Below, in pieces: positions 1-6,459 of a stretch of 10,405 nt of DNA. The DNA comes from Chloroflexota bacterium. Its GTDB lineage: Bacteria > Chloroflexota > Limnocylindria > Limnocylindrales > CSP1-4. Location of the stretch: positions 1-10,405 of the forward strand of contig JAOUEG010000046.1 in the NCBI GenBank assembly GCA_029858845.1, given 5' to 3'. The translations under genes were made by a program, and so were the position numbers. A model generated the notes under the pieces. It did not search any database and had not been told where the DNA came from. It was given only the letters and a program-made list of their open reading frames with translations. How positions within the stretch are numbered: position 1 is the first letter of the stretch; each line of letters begins with the position of its first letter.

Positions 1-414
1 GGCCAGCTCGACGAGCTCGTCGATGGAGGCCACGCCGTGATCCTTGAACTGACGCTTCATCATCGAGGTCGCCATCGGTGTCATGCCGGGCAAAGCCGTG
101 ATGATCTGCGGCATCGGGACCGGCATCGGCATCGCCGGGTTGCCCGTCGTCCCGACCTCGAGGCGGCGGTCCTTCTGCAGGATCTTCAGTCCGTAGAACG
201 TGAAGAAGACCCCGACGTCCCACCCGAGCGTCGCGCCCGTCGTCGCCAGGATCAGCGGCGGGTACGCCCAGTCGAGCGTTCCCTTGGTGGCGATGATGGC
301 CATCTTCTTGGGCTTCGCGGCGCGTTCAGCCTCCTTGATGGCGAACAGCTCGTCCACCCGTGCCGCGACCATCGAGTCCACCCGGTCGCGGATGAGCGCG
401 TCCATGTCGGTCAT
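1..414 (-). CDS. dsrE3A: DsrE3A-like sulfurtransferase (DsrE/DsrF-like family), 3' end missing
   Basis: 138 residues from ATG 414 to the left edge; the frame is still open. After a charged N-terminus (1-36), the sequence MAIIATKGTLDWAYPPLILA (37-56) begins a DsrE-type alpha/beta fold, continuing with GWDVGVFFTFYGLKIL, the NPAMPMPVPMP turn and an LPGMTPMATSMMKRQF helix, all hallmarks of the DsrE3A/peroxiredoxin-like subfamily. The visible part ends at GVASIDELVELA, just before where the family's conserved sulfur-carrying cysteine (in a CQM-like context) would be, so that residue cannot be checked. DsrE3A works with TusA and a rhodanese to move sulfane sulfur in the cytoplasm towards sHdr. It is the last gene in view, 52 bp after the ligase. 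DsrE2, a close relative, is less likely because no clear membrane segments are seen. Confidence 0.87.
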   Translation of the reverse strand, partial: MTDMDALIRDRVDSMVAARVDELFAIKEAERAAKPKKMAIIATKGTLDWAYPPLILATTGATLGWDVGVFFTFYGLKILQKDRRLEVGTTGNPAMPMPVPMPQIITALPGMTPMATSMMKRQFKDHGVASIDELVELA

Positions 415-466
415 TGCCTGACCTGCGGTATCGACCAAGTTGCTGTCCTCCGTCCTGTCGCCGGCT
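415..466. other. 52-bp gap between ligase and dsrE3A
   Basis: A short non-coding gap. Two copies of gccggc (460-465 and 471-476) with a 5-base loop straddle the ligase stop at its edge and can form a 6-bp hairpin, but no T-run follows on the minus strand, so it is not a convincing intrinsic terminator. AGGTCAGGC ahead of the dsrE3A ATG is only a weak ribosome site. Read-through from the operon is likely. Confidence 0.35.
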
Positions 467-1561
467 TCAGGCCGGCACCGTTGTGGAGGTGGCCTGCAGG
501 ATCGCGGTCACCCAATCGTGTTCCGTCACGCCCGGTGTCTCCGGCCGGACTTGTTCGTAGAACGCCGCGACGCGCTCGTGCAACGCATTCTCCTCGACGG
601 CGCAACCCACCAGTGTTCCCGCGAGCCCTTCCGGCACGTCGGCAGGGCGGGCCGTGAAATCGCCGCTGAACGCGACGTCGTCCAGGGTGTCGTCCCGGAT
701 CACCGCGACGCACCGGATCATCCCGCCGCGCGCCTTGGTGGCACCCTCGGCGACCCTGACCCCTTCGTGGATCCGCACGCCGGCTCGACGCAGTCCGCCG
801 CCGTCCTCCAGCCACTCGAGCGAGCCGAACCGTTCATCGAGGCGCTCCGCAAGCGCGATCTCGTCGTCGCGCAGGGTCCCCGGCTCGATCCGCCGCCCGA
901 GCGCGGCCGAGCATGCCGCGATGTAGGCGTCGAGGACGACCTGGCGGTCGGGTGCCTCACCCAGCTCGCGTCGCATCGTGGTCATGTACTCGCTGAGCGT
1001 CTGGTGGACCTTGTCGCGGAACTTCTCGGACGGCACCTTGAGGACGCGCGCCATGGTCCCGATGTCGAAATCGAACATCAGGCTGCCGACCACGACCTCC
1101 GCCCGGTCCATCCGGGCGGCGCCGGTGCCACCGATCTTGCGGCCGTTGACGTGGATGTCGTTGACCGGCCGGTAGGCCGCCTCGATGCCGAGCGCCCGGT
1201 AGGCCTGGACCAGCGTGTCGCAGTACAACGTGAAGCGGGCCTCGACCGTGGCCGGCAGGCGCTCCGCGGCGAAGATCCACTGGGTGAAGAGCTGGTCGCC
1301 GTCCAGGTAGACCGCGCCACCGCCGATCTCGCGGCGGATGATCGACAGGCCGAGATCGGCGCAGACCGCCCGGTCCACCTCGCGATCGACGTCCTGGTGG
1401 CGGCCGATCGACACGTACGGAGCGTCCGGCGAGACGATCATGATCGTGTCCGGCGCCCCGTTGGTCATGGCGTAGCCGACGGCGTGATAGATCGTCTGGG
1501 AACGGAGGGGTGCCACCGTGCCCAGGTCCAGCAGGCGGATGGGGACGTCCGCACCATGCAT
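467..1561 (-). CDS. slpl: Lipoate-protein ligase, sLpl type, probably dedicated to the Lbp proteins
   Basis: 364 residues from ATG 1561. It activates lipoate (or octanoate) with ATP and joins it to the Lbp lysine. The LplA catalytic domain covers about 1-245: the lipoate loop RREIGGGAVYLDGDQ (76-90) and the nucleotide-site lysine K142 in NGRKIGGTG (140-146) are intact. Residues about 255-320 resemble the LplA accessory C-terminal (LplB-like) domain, with KARGGMIRC and a GDF motif (300-302). The ATG at 1561 is chosen because AAGGAG (1570-1575) lies eight bases upstream; GTG 1594 or ATG 1582 would extend the protein and overlap the lbp gene but lack a ribosome site. Being the gene next to two lbp genes, it is most likely the sLpl ligase known from sHdr clusters and not a housekeeping LplA. 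A hairpin-prone repeat spans its stop codon. Confidence 0.88.
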   Translation of the reverse strand: MHGADVPIRLLDLGTVAPLRSQTIYHAVGYAMTNGAPDTIMIVSPDAPYVSIGRHQDVDREVDRAVCADLGLSIIRREIGGGAVYLDGDQLFTQWIFAAERLPATVEARFTLYCDTLVQAYRALGIEAAYRPVNDIHVNGRKIGGTGAARMDRAEVVVGSLMFDFDIGTMARVLKVPSEKFRDKVHQTLSEYMTTMRRELGEAPDRQVVLDAYIAACSAALGRRIEPGTLRDDEIALAERLDERFGSLEWLEDGGGLRRAGVRIHEGVRVAEGATKARGGMIRCVAVIRDDTLDDVAFSGDFTARPADVPEGLAGTLVGCAVEENALHERVAAFYEQVRPETPGVTEHDWVTAILQATSTTVPA

Positions 1562-1575
1562 TCGCACCGCTCCTT
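1559..1575 (-). promoter_or_regulatory. Shine-Dalgarno deciding the ligase start
   Basis: AAGGAG on the minus strand (1570-1575) precedes ATG (1561-1559) by eight bases. The upstream candidates GTG 1594 and ATG 1582 have no purine-rich site at a usable distance. The site lies just downstream of the second lbp stop (1584-1582), giving a gap of 20 bases between the genes. Confidence 0.65.
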
Positions 1576-1581
1576 CACGCA

Positions 1582-2058
1582 TCAGTCCGCGCACCGTAGA
1601 CAGGAGACGCCGAGCTGCTCGATCCGTTCCTCGTACTGCTCCACTGCGAGCACGCCCGTGACCAGACCGACGGCCTCGGGCTCCCAGGTGTCAGGCTCCA
1701 GCCGGACCATCCAGCCACCACCGTACGGATCGCGGTTGGCGATGAGGGTGTCGGCCCCGAAGCCGTCCGCATTGACGGCGACGACCGTGCCGGCGATCGG
1801 CGTCGGGAAGGGGCCCGCCCATTTGGCGGATTCGATGGTCGCGGCACTCTGGCCAGCCTCGATGTGGCGACCGACCTTCTTGAACTGGATGTGGAGCACC
1901 TTGCCGGCCCGGGTCTGAGCGGGATCGGTCATCCCAAGGACGACCGTTCCGTCGTCCTCCGGGCGCAGCCAGACGTCGCGTGGCACGTCGTACCAGAGGT
2001 CCGTCGGGATCTCGCAACCCCGGATGACCGGCGCGTCCCCGAGCCCGCTCAGCTGCAA
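1582..2058 (-). CDS. lbpA: LbpA-type lipoate-binding protein, second copy
   Basis: 158-residue paralog of the preceding gene. The two align along their whole length: RGCEIPTDLWYDV matches RGCNIPEDLYYWV, and DPYGGGWMVRL matches DPYGAGWIVRI. The predicted lipoylation site is K79 in SAATIESAKWAGPFP. C15 and a C-terminal C153 correspond to the cysteines of the first copy; C156 is extra. The only usable start near the alignment boundary is TTG at 2058; it is backed by GGAGGGG (2064-2070) five bases upstream. The gene overlaps the end of the first copy by 10 bp and continues to the ligase region. The sequences are clearly divergent, so this is not a recent duplication. It could be specialised for a different partner of the pathway or form a pair with the first copy. 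Confidence 0.88.
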   Translation of the reverse strand: MQLSGLGDAPVIRGCEIPTDLWYDVPRDVWLRPEDDGTVVLGMTDPAQTRAGKVLHIQFKKVGRHIEAGQSAATIESAKWAGPFPTPIAGTVVAVNADGFGADTLIANRDPYGGGWMVRLEPDTWEPEAVGLVTGVLAVEQYEERIEQLGVSCLRCAD

Positions 2059-2486
2059 CTGATCCCCTCCGCCTCAAGGAACGCGGCGTACGACGCCACC
2101 CCGGGCGCGCCTGCCGCCAGCTCGTCCTTCTGGGCGTCCCACGAGGAGGGTCGGATCCTGACGATCCAGCCGGCGCCGTAGGGGTCGCTGTTGACGAGGG
2201 TCGGATCCGCCGCGAGGTCCGTATTGACGGCGGTGATCTCCCCATCCACCGGTGCGGGGACAGGTCCGACCCACTTGCCGCTCTCGACGGTCGCGACGCT
2301 CTGTCCGCGCTCGAGGACCTTGCCGACCTTCTTCGTGGTGATGGCCACCACGCGCGCCGCCAGGTGCTGCGCGACATCGGTGATGCCGACGGTGATCTCG
2401 CCGGAGCCGTCATCGCGAACCCAGGCGTGCTTCTCCACCCAGTAGTAGAGATCTTCGGGGATGTTGCAGCCACGCACGTCGGTCAC
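2049..2486 (-). CDS. lbpA: LbpA-type lipoate-binding protein (GcvH-like), first copy
   Basis: 145-residue relative of glycine cleavage H protein that carries covalently bound lipoate. The lipoyl domain spans about 18-113. The modified lysine is expected to be K71 in SVATVESGKWVGPVP, in the hairpin position of H proteins, followed by the usual VDGEITAVN strand and the NSDPYGAGWIVRI segment. In sHdr bacteria these proteins carry the sulfur intermediate for sHdr and do not serve glycine cleavage; no gcvT or gcvP is present here. C7 (RGCNIP) and C144 near the C-terminus flank the domain. The GTG start is supported by a strong ribosome site, AAGGAGG at 2493-2499, six bases upstream, and overlaps the preceding stop (GTGA). 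A second lbp gene follows with a 10-bp overlap, and a lipoate ligase after that. Confidence 0.9.
   Translation of the reverse strand: MTDVRGCNIPEDLYYWVEKHAWVRDDGSGEITVGITDVAQHLAARVVAITTKKVGKVLERGQSVATVESGKWVGPVPAPVDGEITAVNTDLAADPTLVNSDPYGAGWIVRIRPSSWDAQKDELAAGAPGVASYAAFLEAEGISCS
2056..2070 (-). promoter_or_regulatory. Shine-Dalgarno deciding the TTG start of the second lbp gene
   Basis: The minus strand reads GGAGGGG (2064-2070), the 5-nt spacer ATCAG, then TTG (2058-2056). No ATG or GTG occurs in frame between here and the conserved RGCEIP motif, so this TTG is the best start. The site lies inside the end of the first lbp gene, which suggests translational coupling. Confidence 0.65.
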
Positions 2487-2809
2487 GGTGGTCCTCCTTC
2501 ACTGGTCGGTTCGTCGGGGATGGGCGGGAGTCCAACCTTCGTCGCGTGAGACGCCTGGAGATGGTAGAGGAGCAGGTCGAACGCGACGAGTGCGATCTCG
2601 CGGCGGAACTCCGACAGGAAGTCCTCCTCGCGGCCCCGCGGGTTGGCGGTCCGCTCCAGTCCTTCGTCGCAGAACGGGCAGTCGAGCGCGAACCGGAGCG
2701 TGCCCTTGGTCTCGTCGCGGAACGTGCGCACCTGGTCCGCATGACCGTCCCACAGGTGGGCATGGATCTCCATCCGCGTGCCTTCCTGCGGACAGTACGC
2801 GCAATTCAC
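2483..2809 (-). CDS. Unrecognised 108-aa protein with zinc-knuckle-like Cys/His pairs
   Basis: Small soluble protein of no family I can name. Cysteines occur only in two CxxC pairs, C3-AY-C6 at the extreme N-terminus and C44-PF-C47. His16, His18 and His23 lie between the pairs and His83/His88 near the end. C3/C6 with H18/H23 would make a C2H2-like zinc site; alternatively the two CxxC pairs together form one zinc-ribbon site. A helical region (62-85) follows. The GTG start at 2809 is preferred over an internal ATG (residue 13) because it keeps the first CxxC, overlaps the upstream stop as GTGA and has a G-rich stretch just ahead. Its own TGA overlaps the lbp GTG. Metal binding is inferred; a redox role for the CxxC pairs is also possible. 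Position before the lipoate-binding genes suggests a role in Lbp maturation or sulfur handling. Confidence 0.7.
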   Translation of the reverse strand: MNCAYCPQEGTRMEIHAHLWDGHADQVRTFRDETKGTLRFALDCPFCDEGLERTANPRGREEDFLSEFRREIALVAFDLLLYHLQASHATKVGLPPIPDEPTSEGGPP

Positions 2810-3258
2810 GCGCGCCCCCCGACCCCCATCGGTCCAGCCGCCGCTCCCGTCGCGAGGTGCACGGCGAGGGCCGCCCGACCGAGCTCGGTCAGGCCGACCC
2901 GATCCGCCTCGAGATCGCGGGCGACCAGGCCGCCTGCGGCGAGCACGCCGATCCGGGCGGCGACCGCCACGCGATCGCCCGGACGGCAGTCGAGGGCGCC
3001 CGCGTCGACGAGATCCGCCATCGCCCGGCCGGGATCGCCGAGCGTTCGGAGCGCGCTCTCGACAGCCGGGTCCGACAGGGAGCGGAGGATCCAGGCGCGC
3101 AGTTCCGTGCGGCTGGTCGAGGGCGGCACGACGATGTCCGGCTGACCCTCGTGGAAGGCGAAGGCGGTGAGGCGCTCCTCCGCGACCGCCTGGCGATCAA
3201 GCCAGGACCGGAGAGCGGCGTCGAGCGCGTCGTCGAGCGCGTCGCCGGAGTCCGTCAT
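2806..3258 (-). CDS. Unrecognised 150-aa protein, possible winged-helix-like C-terminus
   Basis: I do not recognise this family. The ATG overlaps the EMO stop (ATGA) and its TGA overlaps the next gene's GTG, so it is translated as part of the operon. It is soluble and Ala/Leu-rich, with one cysteine (C91) and no signal peptide. Residues 1-35 look like an acidic amphipathic helix. Residues 97-132 read like the end of a winged-helix unit: a helix (VAARIGVLAAGGLV), a short polar turn (RDLEADR) and VGLTELGRAAL, the pattern common in MarR- or PadR-like folds. This resemblance is from pattern only, and no complete recognition helix is obvious. It could be a regulator, an adaptor for EMO or the Lbp proteins, or an assembly factor. 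The reading frame is well supported by both 4-bp overlaps. Confidence 0.7.
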   Translation of the reverse strand: MTDSGDALDDALDAALRSWLDRQAVAEERLTAFAFHEGQPDIVVPPSTSRTELRAWILRSLSDPAVESALRTLGDPGRAMADLVDAGALDCRPGDRVAVAARIGVLAAGGLVARDLEADRVGLTELGRAALAVHLATGAAAGPMGVGGRA

Positions 3259-5489
3259 CCGGGCGCGACTCCGGCCGTGGCCGCATCCTCGGCAGAACCC
3301 TGCCCGTCATCGGGCGGGACCTCGAACTGCAGGTCCACCGCCGCCGCGACGAGCTCGATGAGGTCGCTCACGACCAGCTGTTCATCGTGGCCGGTCGCCT
3401 TGACCGCGGCCGTGTACATCGTCAGGTCCTTGGGGCACGCCGTCACGAAGTCGGTGACACCCGGCAGCGCGGCGGCCTCGCGGATGCGCTGCTCGGACGG
3501 GCGCTCCGCGAGCGCGCTGTCGTCCTGCCAGATCCGTCCGCCACCGGCCCCGCAGCAGAACGTGTTCGCCCCGTTGCGCGGCATCTCCCTGAGGTCGGCC
3601 CCGATCGCGGCCAGAACGTCCCGGGGCGCGGCGGTCACCTGGCTGTAGCGGGCCAGGTAGCACGGATCGTGATAGGTGACGCGGCGGTCGATGGCGCGCC
3701 GCCGAACCAGGTCGCCCGACTCCAGCAGGGCGGCCAGCACCTGGCTGTAGTGCCAGACCTCATAGTCGCCACCGAAGTCCGGGTATTCGAACTTGAGGGT
3801 GTTGAGCGTGTGCGGATCGGTGGTCACGATCCGTCGGAAGCGGGCCCTGGACAACTGTCCCACGTTGTGCTCGGCGAGCAGCTCGTAGAGGCCCTCCTCG
3901 CCGGCGCGGCGGACGTCGTTCCCGGCGCTGCGCTCGCCCTCGTAGAGGATCCCGAAGTCCATGCCGGCGGACTGGAAGACGCGGGCGACCAGCCTGGTGG
4001 CCTCCTGGACACGCACGTCGAACGACGCGAAATCGCCGACGAACCAGAGCCAGTCCACATCCTGCTTGCGCGCATCCACGATCGGCGTCGGCAGGTCGTC
4101 CGTCCACTTGGCGCGGGCCCGGCCCGACTGCCCGAACGAGTTGCCCTGCTTGGCCAGGCTCGTGAACGCGGTCTGGAGGCCGGGCGAGACGATCCCCTGA
4201 TCGACCAGCGAGCGGCGCATGCCGACGATCGTGGGGACGTGCTCGATCCCCACCGGACAGGCCTCGACGCAGGCCAGGCAGGTGGTGCACGACCAGAGCG
4301 TGTCGGCGCTGATGAGGCCGCCCGCCAGGAGCCGCTCCCCGTCGCTGCGGCCGGGGCCGTCGGCCTGGGCCGTTCCGTTCCCGTCGCCACCGTAGGCGTG
4401 GTCGGATCGGTGCTCGGAAAGCGGCGCGAGGATGGCCCAGGCCGCATCCGACTCCTGCCGTATGTCCAGGATCAGGTCGCGCGGCGAGAGCGGTGCACCG
4501 GACGCCACGGCCGGGCAGGCGACGTGGCAGCGGCCGCACTTCGTACAGGAGTCGACGTCGATGAGCGCCTTCCAGGACAGGTCGGACAGGTCGCGGATCC
4601 CGATGTGCCCGTCCGCGGGCTCCGGGCCGGCCGACTGCAGCACGGGCAGCCGGCGCCCCGCCAGGGGCGACCGGAGCGCCAGGTTCACGGGGTCGGCCAG
4701 CGTGTGGATCGCCTTGGAGAACGGGAAGTACGCGACGAACACCAGGGCGATCACGGCGTGGCCCCACCACATCGCGTAGCGGATCGGTTCGGCCGACTCG
4801 GGGGACAGGCCGATGGCCCCGAAGGTCCCGGCGATGACCCAGCCGACCGGCGAGAAGACCTCGAACCATGGGTAGTCGTTGGCCAGGATCCGGGTGCCCT
4901 CCAGCACGAACCCGGTCACACCCAGGACGGCCAGCCAGCCCAGGAAGAGCCAGTCGCCGGTCCGGAAGCCGCCTCGGTCCGTCGTGGCCGGCGCGATGTC
5001 GACCCGGGTGTAGTCGAGCTGGCGTGGTCGACGTGCTCGGCGGATCGCCATGGCGGCGATGCCGACGAGCATGGCCAGACCGAGCAGATCGAGGATCAGC
5101 GAGTAGACGATGTAGAACGCGCCCCAGTAGAAGCTGAACTGTGGCGCCAGTGGTCGGACGATGTCCGACTCGATGGTCAGGATCGCCGTCCCGATGAACA
5201 GGACGATGAACCCCCACATGATCGCCGCATGGAAGACGCCGGCATACCGGTCGCGCTTGGCGACCGTCCGATTGAGCGCCGTGTCGATCGTGCTCTTCGC
5301 GGCCCGCTGGGCGAAGCTCACCGGCGAGCCGATGACATCCTGGCGGCGACCGCGGGCGTACTTGCTCAGGCGGACGCCGACCCCGACCAGGAAGATCGCC
5401 GTGGCCAGGGCGACCAGCACGTAGAACAGGACCTCTCCCTCGTGGGAGATCCCCTCGAAGAGTTCGCGGGTGACGTCGCGACCGAGCAC
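3255..5489 (-). CDS. emo: EMO-type ETF:(mena)quinone oxidoreductase, NarI-like cytochrome b fused to HdrD-like Fe-S domains
   Basis: 744-residue inner-membrane protein. Residues 1-265 hold about six hydrophobic helices (roughly 18-40, 86-107, 120-149, 178-198, 210-228, 239-258). His16, His87, His244 and His262 are candidate haem b ligands, as in NarI-like cytochromes. The soluble part has two [4Fe-4S] motifs, C315/C318/C321/C325 and C401/C404/C407/C411, separated by a long Gly/Asp-rich insert (about 355-392). Two CCG domains follow: the first (480-575) lacks all cysteines; the second keeps C610, C645/C646 and C685 but ends CPKD in place of CxxC. This architecture matches the EMO family, which takes electrons from EtfAB and reduces menaquinone. 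The adjoining etfBA genes support it. The start is a GTG 13 bases after etfA; a strong ribosome site is lacking. The stop overlaps the next gene (ATGA). A general HdrDE-like oxidoreductase is the alternative. Confidence 0.87.
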   Translation of the reverse strand: MLGRDVTRELFEGISHEGEVLFYVLVALATAIFLVGVGVRLSKYARGRRQDVIGSPVSFAQRAAKSTIDTALNRTVAKRDRYAGVFHAAIMWGFIVLFIGTAILTIESDIVRPLAPQFSFYWGAFYIVYSLILDLLGLAMLVGIAAMAIRRARRPRQLDYTRVDIAPATTDRGGFRTGDWLFLGWLAVLGVTGFVLEGTRILANDYPWFEVFSPVGWVIAGTFGAIGLSPESAEPIRYAMWWGHAVIALVFVAYFPFSKAIHTLADPVNLALRSPLAGRRLPVLQSAGPEPADGHIGIRDLSDLSWKALIDVDSCTKCGRCHVACPAVASGAPLSPRDLILDIRQESDAAWAILAPLSEHRSDHAYGGDGNGTAQADGPGRSDGERLLAGGLISADTLWSCTTCLACVEACPVGIEHVPTIVGMRRSLVDQGIVSPGLQTAFTSLAKQGNSFGQSGRARAKWTDDLPTPIVDARKQDVDWLWFVGDFASFDVRVQEATRLVARVFQSAGMDFGILYEGERSAGNDVRRAGEEGLYELLAEHNVGQLSRARFRRIVTTDPHTLNTLKFEYPDFGGDYEVWHYSQVLAALLESGDLVRRRAIDRRVTYHDPCYLARYSQVTAAPRDVLAAIGADLREMPRNGANTFCCGAGGGRIWQDDSALAERPSEQRIREAAALPGVTDFVTACPKDLTMYTAAVKATGHDEQLVVSDLIELVAAAVDLQFEVPPDDGQGSAEDAATAGVAPG

Positions 5490-5502
5490 GCCCGGACGTC
5501 CG

Positions 5503-6459
5503 CTACCCGCCGAGCCGAGCGGTCAGGGCCGGCACGACGTCGAGCAGGTCGGCGACCGCACCGTAGTGCGCCACCGAGAAGATCGGAGCCCGCGGATCGG
5601 TGTTGACCGCGATGATCAACTCGGCACCGCGCATCCCCTCGAGGTGCTCGGGGGCTCCACTGATCCCGAGGGCCAGGTACACCTTCGGCTTGACTTTCAG
5701 GCCGGACTTGCCGACCTGGCGCGTCCGCGGGAGCCAGCCGGAGTCGGCGATCGGGCGCGACGACGAGACGGCACCACCGACTGCCGCGGCGAGCGCCTCG
5801 ACGAGCTCGATGTTGTCCTGCTCGCCGATGCCGCGACCGACCGAGACCAGGACGGCCTCGCGGGTGATGTCGACGTCGCCGGCCTCGGGACGGTGCAGAC
5901 CCCTGAACCGGATGCGCGCATCGGTCGATGCGGCCGGCACGGTCTCCGTCGTGGGGCTGACGCCGGCGGCAGTCGGGGCGAAGGAGCCGGCCACGACCGT
6001 GGCGATGCCACGGCCACCCTCGAAGCGGACCGCGGCCTGGATCTTGCCCGCGTACAGCTGGCAGGTGACCAGCGGCGAGCCGCCGTCCAGGGTGATGTCG
6101 GTGACGTAGGCGGCAAGCGGCAGGTCGAGGGCCGCCGACAGTCCCGCGGCTACGTCCATGCCCGGGCCGCTGTTCGCCACGAGGACCAGGTCCGGAGCGC
6201 GCTCGCGGACCAGTGGCACGAGGGCGGCCAGGTAGGAGGACGGCGAGAACGCGTCCAGTCCGGGATCGTCCACGATGATCGCGCGCGACGCTCCGTCGAG
6301 CGATCCGGCGAGCCCGGCAAGACCGGACCCCAGCAGGACCGCCACCACGTCGCCACCCCCGGCGGCAGCCAGCTTGGCCGCACCACCGAGCAACTCGTGG
6401 GTGGTGTCGAGGATTACGCCGTCGCGATGCTCCACGACGACGAGGATGTCACCGCTCAT
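5503..6459 (-). CDS. etfA: EtfA: electron-transferring flavoprotein alpha subunit
   Basis: 318 residues, typical EtfA length. The N-terminal domain (1-190) has the ETF alpha/beta fold beginning DILVVVEHRDG. The C-terminal FAD domain (about 200-318) carries all the family hallmarks: LVSVGRGIG (204-212), SSRPIADSGWLPRTRQVG (233-250), KPKVYLALGISGAPEHLEGM (257-276) and the tail IIAVNTDPRAPIF (282-294) with HYGAVADL (298-305). These residues bind the FAD that shuttles electrons. The gene is coupled to etfB by a 4-bp overlap. Thirteen bases separate its TAG stop from the GTG of the EMO gene, so donor flavoprotein and membrane acceptor are made together. Within sHdr operons of the B3 type, EtfAB replaces the sHdrC2/B2 pair and is thought to export electrons from the sulfur-oxidizing complex. 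Confidence 0.94.
   Translation of the reverse strand: MSGDILVVVEHRDGVILDTTHELLGGAAKLAAAGGGDVVAVLLGSGLAGLAGSLDGASRAIIVDDPGLDAFSPSSYLAALVPLVRERAPDLVLVANSGPGMDVAAGLSAALDLPLAAYVTDITLDGGSPLVTCQLYAGKIQAAVRFEGGRGIATVVAGSFAPTAAGVSPTTETVPAASTDARIRFRGLHRPEAGDVDITREAVLVSVGRGIGEQDNIELVEALAAAVGGAVSSSRPIADSGWLPRTRQVGKSGLKVKPKVYLALGISGAPEHLEGMRGAELIIAVNTDPRAPIFSVAHYGAVADLLDVVPALTARLGG

Noticed and set aside
460..476. Hairpin gccggc-ttcag-gccggc at the ligase stop as a terminator
   Set aside because: Only six base pairs, lying partly in coding sequence, with no T-run on the minus strand; gccggc is common by chance in this base composition.
440..1918. 492-codon plus-strand open frame opposite the ligase and second lbp gene
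   Set aside because: Composition-driven shadow; it crosses two well-supported minus-strand genes and has no recognisable motif.
1582..2486. Glycine cleavage system H proteins
   Set aside because: No gcvT or gcvP nearby, two copies, and an sHdr/sLpl context; LbpA is the better fit.
3387..5606. 739-codon open frame on the plus strand opposite emo
   Set aside because: Antisense shadow of a GC-rich gene: Arg/Gly/Asp-rich translation with no domain, while the minus strand encodes a complete EMO with all its motifs.
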